A stretch of DNA of 64,000 nt from Litoreibacter arenae DSM 19593. Its GTDB lineage: Bacteria; Pseudomonadota; Alphaproteobacteria; Rhodobacterales; Rhodobacteraceae. Under the pieces are notes generated by a model. That model made no database searches, had not been told where the DNA came from, and saw only the letters and a list, made by a program, of their open reading frames with translations. The DNA is taken from assembly GCF_000442275.2 (NCBI RefSeq), contig NZ_KE557306.1:1088959-1152958 (forward strand), in the 5' to 3' direction. Positions 56,567 to 64,000 of the stretch are shown one piece after another (within the stretch, counting starts at the first letter, position 1; each line of letters opens with the position of its first letter). The translations under genes were made by a program, and so were the position numbers.

Positions 56567-57901
56567 TCAGACATAATCCGCGCGCTGCAACCCGTATTTC
56601 GCCATCTTTTCGTTCAACGTCCGGCGCGGCAGGCAAAGCTCGTCCATCACGGATGCGATGGAGCCCTTGTGGCGGCGCATCGTGTTGTCGATCAGCATCC
56701 GCTCGAACGCCTCGACATACTCTTTCAGCGGCTTGCCCTCGGTCGTAACCACAGGGCCGATATCCGAGTTGTCGGCCATGAGCAGCGAGGCGATGGAGCC
56801 GGAGCCGCGACGGTTTTGCAACACCGCACGCTCCGCGACGTTGATCAACTGGCGCACATTTCCGGGCCATGGCGCTTGCAAAAGCTGCGCCGCCTCTTGG
56901 GCCGAGACCTCCGGCGCGTCGGAGCCGTATTCCTCACCGAATTGCTCGCCGAAGCGGTTGAATAGCGTCAGGATATCCTCGCCGCGCTGGCGCAGCGGCG
57001 GAATGGTGATCTTCATTGCGGCCAGCCGATAGTAAAGATCGGCGCGGACCAAATCCTCGCAGGTCTTGTCCTGCTCCTGCGTGTTGCAGATCGCGATGAT
57101 CCGCGTCTCGGCGGGGCTGCCCTGCTCGTTGATCAGCTGCAAAAGCCGCGCTTGCAGGGTGCCAGGCAAGGCCTCGATGTCTTCCAACACAAGCGTCCCG
57201 CCACGGGCCTGCTCGACCAGTGGCAGCTCTTCTCCTTCGACGACGGGGTCGAACAGCTTTTTGGACAAAGCGGCCTCGTCGAACGCGGCGCAGCTCAGGG
57301 TCACGAACTTCTTACCCGCACGCGGACCAACAGCGTGAAGCGCGTGGGCGGTCAGCGTCTTGCCGGAGCCGGTTTCCCCGTCGATCAGCACGTGGCCGTC
57401 CGCTTGTCCCAGATCCAGAATGTCTTCACGCAGACGCTCCATCACGGGCGAGGAGCCGATCAGCTTCTTCATCAGCGCCGCCCCGTCGGACAACTCCCGA
57501 CGCAACGCCCGGCTGTCCAATGTCAGACGCCGCGAAATTGTAGCGCGTTTGGCAAGCTGGGTCATGCGGTCCGGATTAAACGGCTTTTCGAGGAAATCGA
57601 ACGCACCGACGCGCATAGCTTCCACGGCCATGGGCACATCGCCGTGACCAGTGATCATGATGACCGGCAGCGCACTGTCCTGACTCATCAGGCGTTTGAG
57701 AAACTGCATACCGTCCATTCCGGGCATCTTGATGTCGCTGACCACGATGCCGGGGTAGTCGGTGCCGATGCCTTTCAGGGCGTCTTCGGCGCTGGCAAAG
57801 GTTTCCGTGTCATAGCCCGAGAGTGCAAGCCATTGGGAAATCGACTGACGCATGTCCTGCTCGTCGTCGACGATTGCGATTTTCAATGCGTTGTTGGCCA
57901 T
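56567..57901 (-). CDS. dctD: DctD-like response regulator without GAFTGA motif
   Basis: A 444-residue NtrC/DctD-family regulator paired with the sensor gene just upstream. The receiver domain (1-120) has the phospho-acceptor Asp56 (SDIKMPG). The AAA+ domain has a Walker A GETGSGKT at 175-182, but the loop that should hold GAFTGA is deleted: LFDPVVEGEELPLVEQA runs directly into GGTLVLEDIE. There the usual Walker B Asp-Glu has become Glu-Asp. A C-terminal Fis-type helix-turn-helix is present (KGSIASVMDELCLPRRTL). GAFTGA contacts sigma-54; without it, activation through sigma-54 is unlikely. The regulator may act with sigma-70, as described for NtrC of Rhodobacter. Confidence 0.85.
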   Translation of the reverse strand: MANNALKIAIVDDEQDMRQSISQWLALSGYDTETFASAEDALKGIGTDYPGIVVSDIKMPGMDGMQFLKRLMSQDSALPVIMITGHGDVPMAVEAMRVGAFDFLEKPFNPDRMTQLAKRATISRRLTLDSRALRRELSDGAALMKKLIGSSPVMERLREDILDLGQADGHVLIDGETGSGKTLTAHALHAVGPRAGKKFVTLSCAAFDEAALSKKLFDPVVEGEELPLVEQARGGTLVLEDIEALPGTLQARLLQLINEQGSPAETRIIAICNTQEQDKTCEDLVRADLYYRLAAMKITIPPLRQRGEDILTLFNRFGEQFGEEYGSDAPEVSAQEAAQLLQAPWPGNVRQLINVAERAVLQNRRGSGSIASLLMADNSDIGPVVTTEGKPLKEYVEAFERMLIDNTMRRHKGSIASVMDELCLPRRTLNEKMAKYGLQRADYV

Positions 57902-57928
57902 ACTCTGGCTCCTTTTATTGTAGTGCGC

Positions 57929-59776
57929 CTATTCGGCGGCCTCGATTTTGGTGGTCGAGACGGGTAATGGTGTCGGTGGTTGTGTTTTGATCGCGTCCTG
58001 TCCAAGGATCGGCAGTTGCATCTCAAAGACCGCGCCGCCCGACTGGCCGTTGCGCGCGGTCAGGCGACCGCCCAGATCGGACACGATGCCGGACGAGATC
58101 GCCAGCCCAAGGCCGACCCCCTCGCCCGGTTGCTTGGTGGTGTAGAACGGCTCGAACAGTTCCTTGAGGCTTTTGACCCCTTCCCCGTTATCGCGCACGC
58201 TCAACACGGCGGTCTCGCCGGAGTTCAGCAATATCTCGACCTGCGGTTTCGATACGCTCTTGGTAGCGTCGAGCGCGTTGCGGAACAGGTTGATGATCAC
58301 CTGTTCCAGCCGCACGCGGTCGCCGAGAACCATGACAGGCTCGTCGGGAAGGGTTGAGATCACCCGCACATCGCCGCGCTTCAACTGCGGCTCCATCATC
58401 GAAAGCGAACCGCGCACGGCATCGCGCAAGTCCACAGGCTCCAGCGCGTCGCCACCCTTTCGGGCGTAGCTTTTGAGCTGTTTGGTGATCGCGCCCATGC
58501 GCTCGATCAGATCGTCGATGCGCTGGAACGACGCCTGCGCCTCGTCAGGACGACGGCGTTGCAAGAGCAGTTTCGCCCCCGCGAGGTAGGTTTTCATGGC
58601 CGCAAGCGGTTGGTTCAACTCGTGGCTGACGGCAGCGGACATTTCACCCAAGGCGGCCAGCTTTTGTGATTGAGCCAGCGATTGCTCCGCCACTTCCAGG
58701 TTTTTCTGCACTTTCTGGCGCTCTGCAATCTCGCGGCTCAGACGTAGGTTTAGCGCGCGCAACTCTTCGCTTTCGCGACGGAAGAAGCCAGCTTGTGACT
58801 GTGCGCGACGGGACAGCACGAAAAACGTCAGGGCCAGCAGGATGGCAAAAGCCATGATTTCGATGGCGAGGACGCCATTCACCCGCTCCCGCACGCTGGC
58901 ATAGGTCGAGAACGAGGTGATCCGCCAGCCACGGAACGGGATCCGGCCGACCGTTTCCATAACGGCCTCGCCTTGGAAATAGGCGTCGGGTTGCTCCATG
59001 TCGAACAGACCGCCGGTGGCATCGAACGCACGGCGCAAGGCGCTGTCGGGCGTGCGCTGCTCCAGCGCTTCGGTGATCTCCAGCCCGCGCCAACGGGGGT
59101 CGGTCGCGATAACGATCTGGCCTTCGGAGTTCGTCACCAACACCGCCTCTGACGGAGACCGCCAGCGGGTCTCGAACTGTCGCAGGTCTACATCGACCAC
59201 AATCACGCCGATGCCCTGCTTTTCCGACTCGATCCGGCGGGCATAGGTGAACTTATACGCGCCACTCTCGAGTTGTGTGGCGTTGAACACCGTATCATTG
59301 GTGCGCAAGGCGTCGACGAAATACGGCGAATTGCGGAAGGCCGCGCCCAACTCGTTGCGGTCCGAGGATGCAACGATTACGCCGTCCTGATCCAGAAGAC
59401 GAAGCCCGGCGGCGCCAATCTCTTCGGAGAACGAGATCAGTCGGCGTGAGGTGGCCGAGTAGTCGTTGGAGTTCAGGGCAGAGATCATCACCGGATCGCG
59501 TGACAGCAGCAGCGGCACCACACGATTGCGCTGCAACTCGGACGTGATAGCGTTCGAATACAAGGCCAGCCGGATTTCGCCACGGTTGCGCGTCGTCTCG
59601 GTGAACCGGTCCGTCAGCCACAGGTTGGAAATCCAGATGATACCGACCGCTAAGGCGATCAGTCCAATAACCACGCCACGCACCAGCCACGTCACCTTGG
59701 GTGATGGCCGCTGCGTCATGGGCGGCACCGTCTTACCTGCGGTCCCGCCTGTGGGAGGCGTCGTTTTCATGCCCAT
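57929..59776 (-). CDS. dctB: DctB-like sensor histidine kinase
   Basis: A 615-residue sensor that probably detects C4-dicarboxylates outside the cell. The layout is DctB-like: helix 1 at about 30-50, a periplasmic double PAS/Cache-type domain (50-300), helix 2 at 302-322, a coiled linker, and the dimerisation histidine His385 in AAVSHELNQPLAA. The ATPase domain has NALDATKS, DNGEGV and GVGLGLAIS motifs. The regulator gene follows after 27 bases, so the two form one operon. No C4-dicarboxylate transporter (dctA or dctPQM) lies in the window, so the ligand assignment is inferred from family similarity. Confidence 0.88.
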   Translation of the reverse strand: MGMKTTPPTGGTAGKTVPPMTQRPSPKVTWLVRGVVIGLIALAVGIIWISNLWLTDRFTETTRNRGEIRLALYSNAITSELQRNRVVPLLLSRDPVMISALNSNDYSATSRRLISFSEEIGAAGLRLLDQDGVIVASSDRNELGAAFRNSPYFVDALRTNDTVFNATQLESGAYKFTYARRIESEKQGIGVIVVDVDLRQFETRWRSPSEAVLVTNSEGQIVIATDPRWRGLEITEALEQRTPDSALRRAFDATGGLFDMEQPDAYFQGEAVMETVGRIPFRGWRITSFSTYASVRERVNGVLAIEIMAFAILLALTFFVLSRRAQSQAGFFRRESEELRALNLRLSREIAERQKVQKNLEVAEQSLAQSQKLAALGEMSAAVSHELNQPLAAMKTYLAGAKLLLQRRRPDEAQASFQRIDDLIERMGAITKQLKSYARKGGDALEPVDLRDAVRGSLSMMEPQLKRGDVRVISTLPDEPVMVLGDRVRLEQVIINLFRNALDATKSVSKPQVEILLNSGETAVLSVRDNGEGVKSLKELFEPFYTTKQPGEGVGLGLAISSGIVSDLGGRLTARNGQSGGAVFEMQLPILGQDAIKTQPPTPLPVSTTKIEAAE

Positions 59777-59823
59777 AGATTAGGTGAGTGCCAGCTTAGT
59801 CTCAAGCGCACCCTTAGGCGGAG

Positions 59824-60492
59824 TTATGCCAATGCCAGAATCCCGGCCAGAGATTTGAACACGCCTTGTCCGTCGGTGCCGCCATGCGCCGGCTCGCAAG
59901 CACGCTCCGGATGCGGCATCATGCCCAGAACACGGCGGTTTTCACTGAGAATTCCCGCAATATCGCCTGTCGAGCCATTGGGGTTGCCCACATAGCTGAA
60001 TGCCACGCGGTCTTCGCCGCGCAGGCGGGCGACCAGGTCGGCGTCGGCGGAAAAGTTCCCATCATGGTGTGCAATCGGCACCGTAACCTCATCACCTTTG
60101 CTATAGGCGTTGGTGAAAGGGCTGTCCGCCGTCTCGACCCGCAGCACCTGTTGGCGGCACACGAACTTCAGCCCCGCATTGCGCATCAGCACACCCGGCA
60201 GCAGGCCGGTTTCGCAGAGCACCTGGAACCCGTTGCAGAACCCCAGCACATGCCCACCCTTGTGGGCGTAATCCACGACAGCGCGGCAAATCGGCGACTG
60301 CGCGGCGATGGCACCGCAGCGCAAGTAATCCCCGAAGGAAAACCCACCCGGAATGCCGATCACATCCATGCCTTGCGGCAGGGACGTGTCCTTGTGCCAG
60401 ACCATGGACACGTCGAAGCCCTCTTGGCGGAAGCCTTCGGCCAGATCACGGTCGCAATTGGACCCGGGGAAAACGATGACGGCAGCTTTCAT
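59824..60492 (-). CDS. purQ: phosphoribosylformylglycinamidine synthase subunit PurQ
   Basis: The glutaminase subunit of FGAM synthase, which supplies ammonia to PurL with PurS as adaptor in de novo purine synthesis. It is 222 residues. The class I amidotransferase has Cys in [11 protein letters not shown], His and Glu in MPHPERACE and [13 protein letters not shown] near residue 48. It is the last purine gene in the operon and starts 13 bases after the alcohol dehydrogenase gene. Confidence 0.96.
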   Translation of the reverse strand: MKAAVIVFPGSNCDRDLAEGFRQEGFDVSMVWHKDTSLPQGMDVIGIPGGFSFGDYLRCGAIAAQSPICRAVVDYAHKGGHVLGFCNGFQVLCETGLLPGVLMRNAGLKFVCRQQVLRVETADSPFTNAYSKGDEVTVPIAHHDGNFSADADLVARLRGEDRVAFSYVGNPNGSTGDIAGILSENRRVLGMMPHPERACEPAHGGTDGQGVFKSLAGILALA

Positions 60493-60505
60493 GGTAAACG
60501 GTCCT

Positions 60506-61543
60506 TTAGCTCAGAAAATCAGTGATGACGGCCACACCCGGAGGGGTTGGCCCGTTGAAGGCGGCAAGCTCGTCCGACACGCCGGATAGCCCGATTTCGC
60601 GGGCAATCAGCGGCGACATATCAATGCGACCGCTGGTAATCAACGCCAACAAACTGGGGTATTTCCACGGCGGCATTCCACGGGTGCCGTAGACCGCCAG
60701 ATTGCCTTGGTAGACGGCGCTCATGTTGATCTCCATTTTGGCGGTATGCCCCACGGGCATGCCCACCTGCACGTGGCGGCCCAAGGGGCGCAAACACTCG
60801 ATGGAGGCGTTGGTGGTCACGGGCAAGCCCAGAGCCTCTACCGACACATGAGCGCCGCCACCGGTGATCTCCCTGATCCGCGCTGCGACATCACCGTCGC
60901 TGGCGTTTACCGCAGCTTCGGCTCCCAAGCCCATAGCATGGCTTAGCTTCTCCTCTACGATATCCACCACGATAACACGTGCGCCCATCGCCACGCCCAG
61001 CAGCAGCGCGGACAGGCCGATGCCGCCGGTCCCATGCACTGCGAGCCATTCTCCCGGTTGCAGCGCTGCGCGTCCGGTCAGGGCGTGCCACGCGGTCGTG
61101 ACGCGGCAGCCAAGACCCGCCGCCACGGTCGGGGACAGGATTTCGGGCAAATGCGTCAGGTTGTGGTCAAACGGAACAGCAACATACTCAGCAAAGGCAC
61201 CCGGCTCGATAAATCCCGGCAGGCGCTGGTTCGGGCAGGTGTTCTGGTTACCCTGCTGGCAGGACGGGCACGCGCCGCAAGCCAGAATGAACGGCGCAAT
61301 CAGCTTGTCGCCGACCTTGTGCGACGCCAAAGGCCCTGCCTCGACGACTTCGCCGCAATATTCATGCCCGCCAATCTGGCCCGGCTTCACGCGGGGATGC
61401 TCGCCCACCCAGCCGTGCCAGTCAGAGCGGCACACACCGCAGGCCATGACCTTCAGGATAACGCCATCCTTCGGGCAATCCGGCTCCGGCACATCCTCAA
61501 TAGACAGCGGGGCGTTGTATTCGCGAAGGACGGCGGCGCGCAT
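60506..61543 (-). CDS. zinc-dependent alcohol dehydrogenase, MDR family
   Basis: A 345-residue NAD(P)-dependent dehydrogenase of the medium-chain family. Catalytic zinc ligands are Cys in [11 protein letters not shown] and GHE; the structural zinc site [15 protein letters not shown] has all four Cys. The Rossmann loop [13 protein letters not shown] and VVDIVEEK give the cofactor site. The ATG overlaps the purS stop by one base (TGATG), and the purQ gene follows 13 bases later, so it is translated within the purine operon. Its substrate is unknown; alcohols or sugars are possible. A direct role in purine synthesis is not known. Confidence 0.88.
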   Translation of the reverse strand: MRAAVLREYNAPLSIEDVPEPDCPKDGVILKVMACGVCRSDWHGWVGEHPRVKPGQIGGHEYCGEVVEAGPLASHKVGDKLIAPFILACGACPSCQQGNQNTCPNQRLPGFIEPGAFAEYVAVPFDHNLTHLPEILSPTVAAGLGCRVTTAWHALTGRAALQPGEWLAVHGTGGIGLSALLLGVAMGARVIVVDIVEEKLSHAMGLGAEAAVNASDGDVAARIREITGGGAHVSVEALGLPVTTNASIECLRPLGRHVQVGMPVGHTAKMEINMSAVYQGNLAVYGTRGMPPWKYPSLLALITSGRIDMSPLIAREIGLSGVSDELAAFNGPTPPGVAVITDFLS

Positions 61544-61773
61544 CAGGACATCTCGATGGTGTAGCTTTCGATCACGGTGTTGGCGAGAAGCTTCTCGCAC
61601 ATCTCCTTGACGGTCGCCTCGGTGGTGCCATCGGCCAGTTCAAGCTCGATCACCTTGCCTTGACGCACGCCGTTCACACCGGAAAACCCCAGTGTTCCCA
61701 GAGCATGGCGGATCGCTTCGCCCTGCGGGTCCAGCACCCCGTTCTTCAACATGATATGGACGCGTGCTTTCAT
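61543..61773 (-). CDS. purS: phosphoribosylformylglycinamidine synthase subunit PurS
   Basis: The small adaptor that holds PurL and PurQ together. It is 76 residues, normal for PurS. It starts ARVHIMLKNGVLDPQG and contains GVNGVRQGKVIELEL and ANTVIESYTIEM. It begins 13 bases after the RraB-like gene, and the zinc alcohol dehydrogenase overlaps its stop. Confidence 0.95.
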   Translation of the reverse strand: MKARVHIMLKNGVLDPQGEAIRHALGTLGFSGVNGVRQGKVIELELADGTTEATVKEMCEKLLANTVIESYTIEMS

Positions 61774-61786
61774 GATATTTGCTCCC

Positions 61787-62161
61787 TCAGCGTTTCAGGA
61801 CGGCACATTCCCAGCCGTCATATTCCCAGCCAATCCGAGCGAACTCGTCACGAAGGCTGTCGGTCAATTGGTCAAATTCTGTGTCAGCGACAGCGGCATA
61901 ATGCTCGCCCATGACACCGCCGCGATATTGTGCGTCGGAGACGTCGAGCCCCGCTTCGGCAAACAGTTCCACGGCGTCGTGCTTGCCAGCTGCATCCGGG
62001 CCGCGCAGCGGATAGGCGAAGTGACGCACGTGACGCTCCTCAGAGCCATCATCCCCCTGCTCCGCAATCTCCACCAAAACCAGCTTGTTTGCGGCGGGAC
62101 TGCCCAATTTCAACGGCTTGCGGAACCGTGCAGCAATCGAGTTGAGCAGACGAAGGATCAC
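61787..62161 (-). CDS. RraB-like protein (possible RNase E inhibitor)
   Basis: A 124-residue cytosolic protein resembling the RraB family (PF06877), which binds and inhibits RNase E in E. coli. Visible family features are the RHVRHFAYPLRGPDAAG strand, the acidic FAEAGLDVSDAQYR segment, and the terminal helix-strand FARIGWEYDGWECAVLK with the YDGWE motif. Known RraB proteins are acidic, and this one is acidic in the middle. It lies between purC and purS with 13-base spacings on both sides. The match is by motif only; the DUF695 family is another option. Confidence 0.6.
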   Translation of the reverse strand: MILRLLNSIAARFRKPLKLGSPAANKLVLVEIAEQGDDGSEERHVRHFAYPLRGPDAAGKHDAVELFAEAGLDVSDAQYRGGVMGEHYAAVADTEFDQLTDSLRDEFARIGWEYDGWECAVLKR

Positions 62162-62174
62162 GGCGCGCTATGCC

Positions 62175-62936
62175 TCAGTTTATCAAGGTGGGCTTGCCCA
62201 TGGGCGCGGTGTTTGTTGGCAGCACGCCCAGACGACGTGCGACTTCGGTGTAGGCGTCCGCGAGGTTGCCCAGATCACGGCGGAACACATCCTTGTCCAG
62301 CTTCTGGCCGGTTTCCATGTCCCATAGGCGGCAACTGTCGGGGCTAATCTCGTCGGCCACGATAAGGCGCTGGAAGTCGCCGTCAAACTGGCGTCCGACC
62401 TCGATCTTGAAGTCGATCAGCTTGATGCCGACGCCATACATGACGCCCGACATGAAGTCGTTGACGCGCAAGGCCAGTGCAACGATGTCATCCAGATCCT
62501 GCTGGCTCGCCCAGCCAAGGGCAATGATGTATTCCTCTGGTACCAAGGGATCACCCAAAGCGTCGTCCTTATAAGAGAACTCGACGATAGGGCGCGGCAG
62601 CATGGTGCCCTCTTCCATCCCCAGACGTTTCGCCATGGAGCCCGCCGCGTAGTTGCGCACAATCACTTCCAGCGGAATGATCTCGACCGCCCGGATCAAC
62701 TGCTCGCGCATGTTCAGGCGCTTGATGAAATGGGTCGGCACGCCGATATGGCCGAGCCCGGTCATGAAGAACTCGCTCAGGCGGTTGTTCAGCACGCCCT
62801 TGCCTTCGATAACGCCGTGCTTCTCCGCGTTATTGGCGGTGGCGTCGTCCTTGAAATACTGCACCAGGGTTCCCGGCTCCGGGCCTTCATACAGCGTTTT
62901 CGCTTTGCCTTCGTAGATCTTCTTGCGGCGTGCCAT
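62175..62936 (-). CDS. purC: phosphoribosylaminoimidazole-succinocarboxamide synthase
   Basis: Converts CAIR and aspartate to SAICAR with ATP. It is 253 residues. Family motifs are [19 protein letters not shown] at the start, [45 protein letters not shown]-type substrate loop (written FSYKDD here) and [10 protein letters not shown]. The start is at 62936, because AGGAG lies 7 bases before it, not at the ATG two codons upstream. It is the first gene of the operon purC - RraB-like - purS - adh - purQ. Confidence 0.96.
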   Translation of the reverse strand: MARRKKIYEGKAKTLYEGPEPGTLVQYFKDDATANNAEKHGVIEGKGVLNNRLSEFFMTGLGHIGVPTHFIKRLNMREQLIRAVEIIPLEVIVRNYAAGSMAKRLGMEEGTMLPRPIVEFSYKDDALGDPLVPEEYIIALGWASQQDLDDIVALALRVNDFMSGVMYGVGIKLIDFKIEVGRQFDGDFQRLIVADEISPDSCRLWDMETGQKLDKDVFRRDLGNLADAYTEVARRLGVLPTNTAPMGKPTLIN

Positions 62937-63119
62937 GGGCATCTCCTGTGGCGCGGCGTCCCGCGCGGGGCGGGACTCGGCGGCCCCTCGTTAGCGGAGC
63001 CTATACGGCACCCGCGCGGCTCAGACAAGCAAAGCGAGACAGGACAAATGCACGCCGCCCTTGCGCCGACCCGAAAGCATGGGCATATCAAGGGTAACAA
63101 CCATTTGCAGGAGCCCCGC

Positions 63120-63434
63120 ATGACCACCTTTGAAGACCGCGAAAATGCGTTCGAAAACAAATTCGCCCACGATGCAGAGATGCAGTTCAAGGCCGAAGCC
63201 CGCCGCAACAAACTGCTGGGACTGTGGGCTGCCGATCTGATGGGCAAATCCGACGCCGAGGCGGCCGATTACGCCAAGGAAGTGATCCGCGCAGATTTCG
63301 AAGAAGCGGGCGACGAGGACGTCTATCGCAAGGTGTCCGGCGATCTTGGCGACAAGGCCGACGAGGCGACGATCCGCGCCAAGATGAAAGAGCTGATGAC
63401 GGAAGCCAAAGCGCAACTGATGTCGGAACTTTAA
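63120..63434 (+). CDS. DUF1476 protein, likely F1-ATPase zeta subunit
   Basis: A 104-residue helical protein of the DUF1476 family. In Paracoccus this family is the zeta subunit that blocks ATP hydrolysis by the alphaproteobacterial F1-ATPase. Visible features are FEDRENAFENKFAHDAEMQFKAEARRN at the N-terminus, where the inhibitory helix lies, and GLWAADLMGKSDAEAADYAKEV. The ATG is preceded by GCAGGAG. It is monocistronic with its own terminator, divergent from purC, and probably has a promoter in the 180-base gap. A role as an ATPase brake is taken from relatives; inhibitory strength varies in the group. Confidence 0.88.
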   Translation: MTTFEDRENAFENKFAHDAEMQFKAEARRNKLLGLWAADLMGKSDAEAADYAKEVIRADFEEAGDEDVYRKVSGDLGDKADEATIRAKMKELMTEAKAQLMSEL

Positions 63435-63460
63435 GACACCAAGGCAAATTCAATACCCGA

Positions 63461-63492
63461 AAGGCCGTCGGAACCCCTCCGGCGGCCTTTTG
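63461..63492 (+). terminator. terminator after DUF1476
   Basis: AAGGCCGTCGG pairs with the CCGGCGGCCTT segment after a short loop, with T-rich bases following, 26 bases past the stop. Confidence 0.7.
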
Positions 63493-63510
63493 TACGCAAA
63501 CGCACTGCCT

Positions 63511-63546
63511 CATGATCATTATGATGATTATCAATTTGATTCATGA
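63511..63546 (+). promoter_or_regulatory. AT-rich repeat upstream of the homocysteine methyltransferase gene
   Basis: A 36-base stretch of ATGAT/ATTAT-type repeats (TGATCATTATGATGATTATC at its centre) lies in otherwise GC-rich DNA, 56 bases before the start of the next gene. It looks like an operator or the core promoter region. The consensus of the methionine regulators could not be matched from memory. Confidence 0.35.
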
Positions 63547-63601
63547 CTGCGCCCGTGTGAAGAGGCGCGATGACGGATTCCGCTGGACAACAGGATAACC
63601 C

Positions 63602-64000
63602 ATGACCAACACCAATGCCCTCAGCCGCCTTCTCGCAGAGCGTGACTGGATTCTCGCGGACGGGGCGACCGGCACGCAATTGTTCAACATGGGACTAAGT
63701 GCTGGTGATCCACCCGAGTTGTGGAATGTGGATCACCCCGACCGCATCCGCCGGTTGTATAGCGAAGCGGTCGACGCGGGCTCAGACTTGTTTTTGACAA
63801 ACACATTCGGCGGCAACGCGTCCCGCCTTAAGCTCCACAACGCCCAAGACCGCGTGTTTGAGCTAAACCGCGTCGCTGCCGAGATCGGTCGTGACGTGGC
63901 GGATGCCTCCGGTCGCGTGGTCGTGGTCGCAGGCTCGATGGGCCCGACAGGTGACATCATGGCCCCGATGGGCACCCTGACCCACGAGAGCGCGGTGGAG
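63602..64000 (+). CDS. bmt: homocysteine S-methyltransferase family protein (betaine-homocysteine methyltransferase type), 3' end beyond the window
   Basis: The first 133 codons of a methyltransferase that makes methionine from homocysteine, probably with betaine as donor. The N-terminus has the family barrel elements WILADGATGTQLFNMGL, PPELWNVDHPDRI and SDLFLTNTFGGNASRL, and the VVVVAGSMGPTGDIM strand. The zinc-binding Cys residues lie later in the protein, outside this window, so the function rests on the N-terminal match. It may close a methyl cycle with the methionine genes. The reading frame is open to the window end. Confidence 0.82.
   Translation, partial: MTNTNALSRLLAERDWILADGATGTQLFNMGLSAGDPPELWNVDHPDRIRRLYSEAVDAGSDLFLTNTFGGNASRLKLHNAQDRVFELNRVAAEIGRDVADASGRVVVVAGSMGPTGDIMAPMGTLTHESAVE

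Overview
The window reads as ordinary chromosomal DNA of a marine alphaproteobacterium in the order Rhodobacterales (Roseobacter group). The grounds are the high GC content, an intact DddP-type DMSP lyase, a VPLPA-CTERM surface-protein signal, a DUF1476 (F1-ATPase zeta) gene, an alphaproteobacterial LexA-type box (GAAC-N7-GAAC) upstream of uvrA, and an rne / amiC / mrcA / prfB gene order. No insertion sequence, prophage, CRISPR array or rRNA operon was seen. About 59 protein genes, four tRNA genes and several terminators or candidate operators are annotated. The taxonomic placement is inferred from gene content and was not tested by a search.

Layout. 1-10.6 kb: guaA, a DUF218 protein, a degenerate YpfJ-like metallopeptidase, two EamA transporters around a FadL-type porin, a P-loop ATPase, a MetA-family homoserine acyltransferase, a lipoprotein hydrolase, a PPK2 kinase and a TetR regulator. 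10.6-17.8 kb: an orphan zinc-ribbon protein, rplM-rpsI, a hotdog thioesterase, an ECHDC3-like crotonase, a DUF3179 protein, two cyclophilins, coaD, a CBS protein and a LysR regulator. 17.8-23.3 kb: valine-catabolism genes (mmsA, acyl-CoA dehydrogenase, 3-hydroxyisobutyryl-CoA hydrolase, mmsB) split by a VPLPA-CTERM protein on the other strand. 23.4-24.7 kb: two identical tRNA-Asp genes and two tRNA-Val genes. 24.7-33.8 kb: an HU-like protein with a basic tail, a methyltransferase, dddP, an alpha/beta-hydrolase-OsmC fusion, a small exported protein, uvrA and an MFS permease. 33.9-42.6 kb: lpdA, an SGNH hydrolase, DUF924, an MFS permease, queA and a giant AsmA/DUF3971 protein. 42.7-46.8 kb: bcp, an M23 peptidase-bactofilin pair and an EmrB-type exporter. 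46.8-56.1 kb: prfB, mrcA, amiC, an aminotransferase and rne, all on the minus strand. 56.6-59.8 kb: a DctB/DctD-type two-component system whose regulator lacks the sigma-54 contact loop. 59.8-62.9 kb: a purine operon (purC, RraB-like, purS, Zn-alcohol dehydrogenase, purQ). 63.1-64 kb: DUF1476 and the start of a homocysteine methyltransferase.

How the genes work together. Several modules converge on propionyl-CoA and one-carbon or sulfur metabolism: the valine genes end at propionyl-CoA, DddP cleaves DMSP to DMS plus acrylate (which other genes convert toward propionyl-CoA), and MetA and the partial methyltransferase belong to methionine synthesis. A second theme is envelope growth (mrcA, amiC, M23 peptidase, bactofilin, AsmA-like protein). 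No wholly new multi-gene system could be demonstrated. The points most worth a second look are the DctD-like regulator without GAFTGA and with an altered Walker B, the YpfJ-like protein without its catalytic Glu, the crotonase without catalytic Glu residues, the VPLPA-CTERM gene inside the valine cluster, the non-purine genes embedded in the pur operon, and the orphan zinc-ribbon gene.
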